From a virus: a DNA stretch of 35,548 bases. Below, piece by piece: positions 29,186 to 35,548 of the stretch. The stretch is taken from the IMG/VR virus record IMGVR_UViG_3300009436_000054, positions 1 through 35,548 of that record, one strand, 5' to 3'. Position 1 is the first letter of the stretch. Every line of letters starts with the position of its first letter. The position numbers and the translations under genes are program-made. Under the pieces are notes generated by a model, which did not search any database, was not told where the DNA came from, and worked only from the letters and a program-made list of their open reading frames with translations.

Positions 29186-32100
29186 CTATCCCTCGTCAAA
29201 GGTCTTAAGGACTTTGCTAAGTTTTAAATCGTCAGCAGCGTACTGTAGTACCTCTGCTTCAGTACCCATAATATCATAATCCTTTTTGATATTCTGAGCT
29301 ACCTTCCTTGATCTTTCATTCGCATTCCTTACTAACTTGCTAACTTGTGCAGGGATAGTATCACCCAGTTCATACTCATTCTTAAGTAAGAACTCCTGAG
29401 CTGCAAACAAGTCTAAGTATGTAGCACCTTCACCTAATAACTCTTGACGCAAATCCCTACCTACTTCCTTAAGGTCTGTATCAGCTGAAGTTAATCGGAT
29501 TAGTTTACTGGCTATATACCCTACTAACATTCCATGTTCTTCCTGATCTATAAGTTTCTTAGGGGACTCTTCAGCCATCCTCTTAAACTCTTTCCTTCCA
29601 TAGACAACATTCCCTGTCACATTATCCTGTAAACTTTTAAGAACCTTACCATTAGTTGTTAGATCAACCCATGAGTTATTAATAGCTTGTCTTGATGCTT
29701 GCATAGAACCTAGGTCAGTCACAATAGCGTCATAGATAGGTAAAATAAAAGGCGTTCTACCGCCATTCTGCTTAGTAATATTATTCCAGTTCTTACCTGC
29801 AAAAACATTAAGCATAGTAGCACCATCAAACCCTTGACCAAAAGCAATCAGTATAGAACCTCGGGCTCTTGCACCAATCATACCTTGCTTCTCAGCATGA
29901 GGACTAAACGTAGAAATCTTAGGCTTAATAACAGCCTTAGTTTCTGCAGGTAATCTATCTAGCTGACGTTGCAAAGCTTCTTTTTGTTTAGGTGTTTTAG
30001 CCTTCTTAATCTGAGCTTCTAGTTTCTTACGGCTTATCTGTCTACCACCCTTATCTATTGGCGGTGCAGGTCTAGTAGCATATTGCTTTTTGGTAGGGTC
30101 ATCTTTAGTAATAAACCCACCAAAAGAAACCTTACCACCAGCTGCACTGTCTAATACTACAGGTCTATTGTATAAAGAGGATACCTCAACAAACCTCTTA
30201 AGGCTTGAAGAAAACTCTGTTATCTCTGTACCCAAAGTAAGCTCAATAGCTAGGTTTCTAAAATCATTAAGGAACTCAGCGGCTTTAGGTATACCTCCAG
30301 GAAAATCACTTTCAATAGTAGACTTAAGATCTGGGTCAGCTAAGATGGTATCATAAACAGAACCAATCAAGTTAGATAACTCTTGACCATAACTAAATGT
30401 CATAAGTGGCATCTTCCTGAAGTCACTTTTGTTTGACGAAGCAGTTCTAATTATGTCTCTAAGCATTTCTACTTGATCTTCACCATAACCATACTTACGC
30501 ATCCATGCCTTATCGAACAGAACACCAGACCCAACATCCCCCTCTAAAAACTCTTCAAGGTTTTGTTGTAGTGTATCTCTGATATCACCTTCATAGGCAT
30601 CTCTATTAGGTATATCCTTAAAGTTCCCAAGGATTTTCTCCTGACCTGCAGCTCTCTTAACTCCAACCCTATATAGTTTACTCTCCATACCTAATGCAGC
30701 AAACATAGAAGCTAGTCCATTAGAAATACCATCAACTTCAATAGAGTTTATAGAAGTGTGAAAGGACTTACCTGCTTTCATAGATTCGTCATACTTAGCC
30801 AAGTCTATAAGATAATCCATAACTTGTACAAAGTGTTTATGTGAATCAGGTTCAGCTGACATAGCATCTAAGAAAGATTTAACTTCAGTATCATTCATAA
30901 TAGACTCAGGCATTGTAGCCTTAATACCATCTACCCCAGAAATACCTCTAGCTGTAATCTTAACATTTTTAAACTGACCCCTAGTTACCTCTGGGTTATA
31001 GTTATCTAACGCATCCTTAAGCTTAGACCCCATACTTACAAGTCGCTTGTACCTAGGAGACCTTTGAGTTATGTGCTGCCTTGCTCTATTAGTTGCTGCT
31101 TGTGGCACCATACCGCCACCATCAAAGAATAAGTACCCCATGTTTTCTAAGAAAGAAACTTCATTAGGGGAACCACTCATAGGACGTATATCATACTTAA
31201 CACCAGACCCTACTACGTTACGTACAAGGTGGTTGTTTTGAAATGACATTTTATTCTGATGAGTAGTCAATCTTTGAGTAGCTTGCTGATTAAAGTAAGA
31301 GTAATGAAAAGTATCTCCATCATACTTAGCTAGATTCACAAGGACCTCAAGGTTCTTATTAGCATGTTGATAGTACATCTGCTTAATAACTTCAGGTTGA
31401 CTATACTTTTCTACCAACTCTTCCCTAAACTTAATATCTCCATTAAGCCTATCACGTTTAGCATATAAGAAAGGCAGTGGGTTTTCATCTATCTGAGCTT
31501 CAACCTCTGCAAGATCTATCTTATATTTCTCTACAAGACTTTGTTGTTTAGCAGCAATACCCTTAATCTTTAGGTATCTTTCAGGCCCTATATCAAATGC
31601 ATTAAGAGTGAAGTTTGTACCTTCCTGTCTCCCTTCTACAGGTGCAGTAGCAAGTGCATGAGCACCAAATAGGGTAGCAATCTTAGTACGTTGATTGTCA
31701 AACACTATGTTAACTTGATGTGCATTATACTTAGCTTCCTCTACTATAGACGGATCTCTATTAGGGTTCTGTCCTGTACTACCTCGTGCAGTCCTTTGCT
31801 CATACTGAAAGGTTCCCTCAGGTGATGTCTCAACCATAAGTGGATAGTCAAAATCTACAGGTCTATACTTATCAACCTCACGCTCTAATGTATACATACC
31901 TTCACGGGTCAATGCATAACCTCTAGTAGCTTCCCCCTTAAGACCTGGAATTACCGTAACCATCTCTGGGTTAGCTTGAGCATAAGTATCTATAGCCCAT
32001 TTACCAAGTAGCTCAAAAGATTCAGGTGTCATATTTTGATAGTCAGTTACATAAGCATCGGAGCTTTCACCTTCTACTTCAGAACGCATCTTACGTACAC

Positions 32101-33013
32101 CCTTAAAGACTTCACGACCTAGCCCTTGCATAGAGAAATCCTGAGATTCTTCCTGAGGCCTAGCGCCTTGTTCTTCATCAAGTACAGCTACAGAATCCAT
32201 AGCTTCTTGTTGTAGCATAAAAGGCTCTACTACGGAGGCTACTGCTATACCGTATACAGGGTTAATCTGTGCTGGTTGTGCAGTAGTTAAGTCATTGTAG
32301 TTAGTAAGCTTACCATCACTGTTAACATCTACCTCAGCAGGATTCCAATCAGAGTTCCATCTCCCTATACCTAATCCCTGTCTTGACAACAAAAGATTAG
32401 ACTTAGTAAGTGCCAAAGCACCCTCACCTTTATTCATACGTAAGGTTTGTTCTGGGTCATCGGCATTAAACTTCTCAAGCTGATCATCAAACAATGGGTT
32501 ATTAGGGTCCATATCTGCAGCTTTGGCTACTGGTAAAGAAATAGGGTCTAACTGCGTAGAAATTCTATCAGTAAAACCCCTAAGTCTATTAACCATATCA
32601 TAACCAAAAGCATCCTCAGCGCCTTTAAGCCTAGTAGTACCACCTTCAGTTACAGGTGTTATCCCTGTACGCTCAAGAATCCCTGGCACCCTCTCAGCTT
32701 CTCTTTGCCTTGCAGATAGTTCTGCTAAAGTATTATCTTCAGATACATCAGGAGTCGCTGGGATCTCTATTTGTGGTAGAATCTTTTCAGCTTCTGTTTC
32801 CTGTGTTAGTTGTTCCGTAACCTGCTCTGAAGGTAAGTCAAGGGGGCCTTCCGTAGCCCCAATAACTTCATCCATCTTGTCACGTTCAGCCTGTCCTTTG
32901 GCTGCCGTAGCCCTTAGGGCTGCTAGTGATTCATCTAACCTAGCTTGTTCTTGTTCTGGTGTAACATCCTTAGGGCCTACAATCGTAGACCCTCCGCCTG
33001 CTCGTCTAGCCAT
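29186..33013 (-). CDS. Giant virion-region protein with a divergent single-subunit RNA polymerase domain
   Basis: This 1275-aa protein carries T7/N4-type RNA polymerase motifs. A degenerate fingers/palm-entry segment lies near 577-604 (MSFQNNHLVR). Motif A is SIEVDGISNGLASM (757-770, Asp761). Motif B is RKMPLMTFSYGQEL (866-879, Lys867, Tyr875, Gly876), with exactly the Lys-x3-Met-Thr-x2-Tyr-Gly spacing of T7. GQGFDGATM (1059-1067) lies where T7 has HSQDGSHL. Motif C is LPIYDAIVTD (1091-1100, Asp1095; His replaced by Tyr). The first 550 residues have no recognised domain. Gene position among late, probably ejected, proteins suggests a virion RNA polymerase like that of N4, though shorter. GGAG lies eight bases before the ATG, inside the upstream gene's last codons. 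Confidence 0.75.
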   Translation of the reverse strand: MARRAGGGSTIVGPKDVTPEQEQARLDESLAALRATAAKGQAERDKMDEVIGATEGPLDLPSEQVTEQLTQETEAEKILPQIEIPATPDVSEDNTLAELSARQREAERVPGILERTGITPVTEGGTTRLKGAEDAFGYDMVNRLRGFTDRISTQLDPISLPVAKAADMDPNNPLFDDQLEKFNADDPEQTLRMNKGEGALALTKSNLLLSRQGLGIGRWNSDWNPAEVDVNSDGKLTNYNDLTTAQPAQINPVYGIAVASVVEPFMLQQEAMDSVAVLDEEQGARPQEESQDFSMQGLGREVFKGVRKMRSEVEGESSDAYVTDYQNMTPESFELLGKWAIDTYAQANPEMVTVIPGLKGEATRGYALTREGMYTLEREVDKYRPVDFDYPLMVETSPEGTFQYEQRTARGSTGQNPNRDPSIVEEAKYNAHQVNIVFDNQRTKIATLFGAHALATAPVEGRQEGTNFTLNAFDIGPERYLKIKGIAAKQQSLVEKYKIDLAEVEAQIDENPLPFLYAKRDRLNGDIKFREELVEKYSQPEVIKQMYYQHANKNLEVLVNLAKYDGDTFHYSYFNQQATQRLTTHQNKMSFQNNHLVRNVVGSGVKYDIRPMSGSPNEVSFLENMGYLFFDGGGMVPQAATNRARQHITQRSPRYKRLVSMGSKLKDALDNYNPEVTRGQFKNVKITARGISGVDGIKATMPESIMNDTEVKSFLDAMSAEPDSHKHFVQVMDYLIDLAKYDESMKAGKSFHTSINSIEVDGISNGLASMFAALGMESKLYRVGVKRAAGQEKILGNFKDIPNRDAYEGDIRDTLQQNLEEFLEGDVGSGVLFDKAWMRKYGYGEDQVEMLRDIIRTASSNKSDFRKMPLMTFSYGQELSNLIGSVYDTILADPDLKSTIESDFPGGIPKAAEFLNDFRNLAIELTLGTEITEFSSSLKRFVEVSSLYNRPVVLDSAAGGKVSFGGFITKDDPTKKQYATRPAPPIDKGGRQISRKKLEAQIKKAKTPKQKEALQRQLDRLPAETKAVIKPKISTFSPHAEKQGMIGARARGSILIAFGQGFDGATMLNVFAGKNWNNITKQNGGRTPFILPIYDAIVTDLGSMQASRQAINNSWVDLTTNGKVLKSLQDNVTGNVVYGRKEFKRMAEESPKKLIDQEEHGMLVGYIASKLIRLTSADTDLKEVGRDLRQELLGEGATYLDLFAAQEFLLKNEYELGDTIPAQVSKLVRNANERSRKVAQNIKKDYDIMGTEAEVLQYAADDLKLSKVLKTFDEG

Positions 33014-33016
33014 TAG

Positions 33017-35548
33017 CTATTCTCCTGTTATCCAACCTTGTTCTACGGATGTGTCATATAGCCTGTGCTTAAAGGGGCCTAATGGTGTTAGACCTAAACC
33101 TCTTTTAAAGGTACCTCTTGTATCACCTTCCATTGCACTCCGTCCGAAGCCCACTACATTCTCAAAGATACCTGTGACAGGGGCTTCTCCTGACGCAAAG
33201 TTCCAAATCGCTTCTGTTGCATTTCTACTTCTATCCTTATACAAAGGTAAGATGTAGTTGTTACTCCATATTCTTTCTGTTGTACCTAACAATCCTGTAG
33301 AGTACAGTGCTCTTAAATACTTCTCTTGATCTGATAAGTATGGTGATCCTTCTCCATATTTTATAAGGTCCTTGAGGTACTGAGAGGCATAGCCTAGCAT
33401 AAGCATAGACATGATAGATGCAAAGACAGAGAACTTCATCCCTGGGTTTGCAGTCTTAACAGTGTCCCACATATTAGGTAAGTGATTAGCTGTAAACTCA
33501 GAAATAAAACCTTGGAACTGAGTGAACATTGCAAAGTGCTGGTTACTATAGAACAGTGGTCTGCTCATAGCCCCTGGCATTGGTACTGAAGCATTGACAA
33601 AGTTAATTAATCCATTATTAAACTCTTTATCCCAAGCTCCAATTAACTCTTCACTAACATTACCATCGGTATCCTGAGCCACTTTAAGTCTGCGTGAAAG
33701 ACCAAGCATACGGTCTATAGGAATACCTATATACCTTAGCATTTTCTCAGCTTCAGCAGATTCATTAGTAGGTGGTTTACCTTCTTGTCTGTGTAATATG
33801 TCTAGGTTTTCAATTAAGAAGTCATTGTATATGGCTGCTCTCATAGTACGAGTAAGATTAGTAATACCTTGCAAACCAATAATCTTAAAGAAAGAGTTCA
33901 TTAGTGCTTCGGTAAACTGGTTAGATTCCGATACACCTACCACTGTAGCTGCACCAGTCTTTTGAGATAAGAAACCAGATTCCCTTATGAGTTTCCTAGG
34001 GTCATCTATATCCTTATGTCTCCAGTCTTCACCTAATCTATGAGCTCTTGACTTAAGTTGTGAATCAAAGTTACTAAACTGTGGTGTTACCCCAGTAAGC
34101 CTTCCAACTTCCTTAAAGTACTCATGAAGTTCCTTGCCTACAAGTATACCAAAACTACCTACATTCTTATGTATTGTTTGTAAAGATGCACCCTTAAATA
34201 CTAGAGCGAACTCTACTACAGAAGATATAGCTGCAAGTGGTAGCATACTGAGTGTAGCTGTAACTGTTAAGAACTTTTGAGCCCCACGTATAGTAGGGTT
34301 ACTAATTCTTTTATAGTTACCAGAGTCAGCATTTACAAGGTCCCTAAGGCTTGCTGCTAGCTCTTCTACAACTCTTCTGGCTTCTTTCTCAGCCTCAGAG
34401 TTAACCTCTGCATCACCACGTAAGTCATTGTATACATCAGTTATTTGCTGTAGTAGCACCTCACTGTTACGTCCAACAAACTTAGTCATTGTCATGTAAC
34501 GAGCAGACCCTTTCATAAGGTTCTCTAAGTTCCTAAACAAATCCTGTTCTACAAACTTATCAAACTTAGGGTTATCCGAAAGACTTAATGATCTTCTTTT
34601 GTGTGTCTTGGGCAGTATACCACCCTTAGTCAAATCAAAAGCTTCATCTAATGTATTTACATCGGGGTTATCTACAATAAGATCAGTAACACTAGCTGCT
34701 ACATCCCTACTAAGACCATACTCTTCAGCTAATAGGTTGATAAACTCTTCTTTATTCTTAGCAATAGCAGATTTTAAAAAGCTTTTACTTCTAAATATGT
34801 GATCCTGAAGGTTACCTATTTTGCTTGATCCTGACATCTCTTGTACAGCTGTTACGTTTCGATACATAGCATCATCAACGTTATACAGTTCTTGTATAAA
34901 CTGTTTAAGAGCTACAGTATTCTCGGTGTACTCTGGTTTTGAAAGGTTGTTCCAGTCTATAGCGGCAATAACCTGCTCACCACTCATAGTTTTTACGTTA
35001 CCCTTCTCATCAGTCTTAGTGACTTTCTTTATCTCATTAAGATAAAAGTCGTAAACTAATGTAGAGATAGCCTTCTTACGCTTACCATAAGACTTAGCCT
35101 TAACCTTAAAGCTTCCAAGTACCGCTTCCATGGGTCTTAAATACTTTTCAAAATCGGTAAAGTTTTGAGTCTTGTCGTTCTGAAAGTCAACTCCACCATA
35201 TGTCTTATTCTTTCTACCACCAAACTGATCGTAGAGTAAACGTAAAGCTGGGCTCTTATTAAGCATCTCTAATGTGACTCGAGTGTCTAATGCAGATCTT
35301 AGGGCAGCTACCGGATCACTTAGAGCATCCTTAAGCTTAGTCCCTCGAGATCTACTATCCTTAACCTCATCACCCTTATCAGCAATGTCATCAAAGCCTC
35401 GTTTATCCTTAGCATCAACAGCTGCTTTCCTGTCTGCTGCTTTTCTCAAGTTAATCTTATTCCAAACAGTACCAAGCTTCTCACTAATACTAGGGATAAC
35501 ACCCTTTGGGCTACCATCAGAAGTATCAGCAGCAGCTTCTGCCCTAAA
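33017..35548 (-). CDS. Very large internal/ejected virion protein, C-terminal part (partial)
   Basis: The frame is open to the right edge of the window, so 843 residues of a larger protein are seen; a TTG at 35449 is not a credible start. It is Lys/Glu-rich and helical. It has two hydrophobic stretches (FLTVTATLSMLPLAAISSVV around visible residue 430; FSVFASIMSMLMLGYASQYL nearer the C-terminus). A FAMFTQFQGFISEFTANHLP segment recalls C-termini of phage large polyvalent proteins. It ends three bases before the RNA polymerase-like gene, so both are co-translated. A role in genome ejection or as a membrane-spanning conduit is likely but inferred. Confidence 0.65.
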   Translation of the reverse strand, partial: FRAEAAADTSDGSPKGVIPSISEKLGTVWNKINLRKAADRKAAVDAKDKRGFDDIADKGDEVKDSRSRGTKLKDALSDPVAALRSALDTRVTLEMLNKSPALRLLYDQFGGRKNKTYGGVDFQNDKTQNFTDFEKYLRPMEAVLGSFKVKAKSYGKRKKAISTLVYDFYLNEIKKVTKTDEKGNVKTMSGEQVIAAIDWNNLSKPEYTENTVALKQFIQELYNVDDAMYRNVTAVQEMSGSSKIGNLQDHIFRSKSFLKSAIAKNKEEFINLLAEEYGLSRDVAASVTDLIVDNPDVNTLDEAFDLTKGGILPKTHKRRSLSLSDNPKFDKFVEQDLFRNLENLMKGSARYMTMTKFVGRNSEVLLQQITDVYNDLRGDAEVNSEAEKEARRVVEELAASLRDLVNADSGNYKRISNPTIRGAQKFLTVTATLSMLPLAAISSVVEFALVFKGASLQTIHKNVGSFGILVGKELHEYFKEVGRLTGVTPQFSNFDSQLKSRAHRLGEDWRHKDIDDPRKLIRESGFLSQKTGAATVVGVSESNQFTEALMNSFFKIIGLQGITNLTRTMRAAIYNDFLIENLDILHRQEGKPPTNESAEAEKMLRYIGIPIDRMLGLSRRLKVAQDTDGNVSEELIGAWDKEFNNGLINFVNASVPMPGAMSRPLFYSNQHFAMFTQFQGFISEFTANHLPNMWDTVKTANPGMKFSVFASIMSMLMLGYASQYLKDLIKYGEGSPYLSDQEKYLRALYSTGLLGTTERIWSNNYILPLYKDRSRNATEAIWNFASGEAPVTGIFENVVGFGRSAMEGDTRGTFKRGLGLTPLGPFKHRLYDTSVEQGWITGE

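Noticed and set aside
33017-35449. TTG start giving an 810-aa protein
   Set aside because: The same frame continues open to the window edge with similar composition and no ribosome site at the TTG, so the gene is simply cut by the window.
1-35548. tRNA genes, CRISPR arrays, insertion sequences, integrase or attachment sites
   Set aside because: No cloverleaf-like segment, spaced direct-repeat array, transposase, recombinase or terminal inverted repeat was recognised by eye.

Overview
The window is part of a lytic tailed bacteriophage genome with podovirus-type gene content. A T7-like replisome sits beside a single-chain T7-family RNA polymerase, a DUF5309/SU10-type capsid protein, a portal protein and a large terminase. 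No integrase, repressor, tRNA or CRISPR array is visible. AT-rich sequence, Shine-Dalgarno starts and rho-independent terminators point to a bacterial host. The adenosylcobalamin-dependent ribonucleotide reductase suggests a host or habitat supplying cobalamin. The host cannot be named from the sequence.

Layout: the genes form two opposed blocks that diverge from a roughly 640-bp gene-free region (8602-9238) and converge on a bidirectional terminator (29108-29157). The plus-strand block (9239-29100) runs as follows: a small membrane protein; a first OB-fold ssDNA-binding-like protein closed off by tandem terminators; an eight-gene cassette for amide/peptide-bond chemistry (two amidoligase families, class II glutamine amidotransferase, ATP-grasp ligase, gamma-glutamylcyclotransferase-like protein, three unknowns); a second SSB; small proteins; endonuclease VII; class II RNR; DNA polymerase; 5'-3' exonuclease; a GIY-YIG-like protein; primase-helicase; RNA polymerase; and a MazG-like protein. 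The minus-strand block holds virion genes: terminase, portal, scaffold, capsid, adaptor and fibre-like genes at 8601-1, and two very large proteins at 35548-29186. If the genome is circular or circularly permuted, these two parts form one late block read around the join.

The most notable observation is the 1275-aa minus-strand protein at 29186-33013. It carries recognisable single-subunit RNA polymerase motifs A, B and C in the right order and at plausible spacing. It sits among virion genes and is distinct from the 698-aa RNA polymerase on the plus strand. The plus-strand enzyme has a shortened N-terminal region, reminiscent of N4 RNAPII. Together they suggest an N4-like plan (an injected virion polymerase for early genes, then a second phage polymerase) in a genome whose head genes are not obviously N4-like. 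Three copies of an 18-nt hairpin with a 3-nt loop and no U-tract lie in the early and middle regions and are candidate promoters for it.

The second highlight is the amidoligase cassette. It resembles the set predicted for phiEco32-like phages and probably makes or attaches an unknown small peptide or amide modification.
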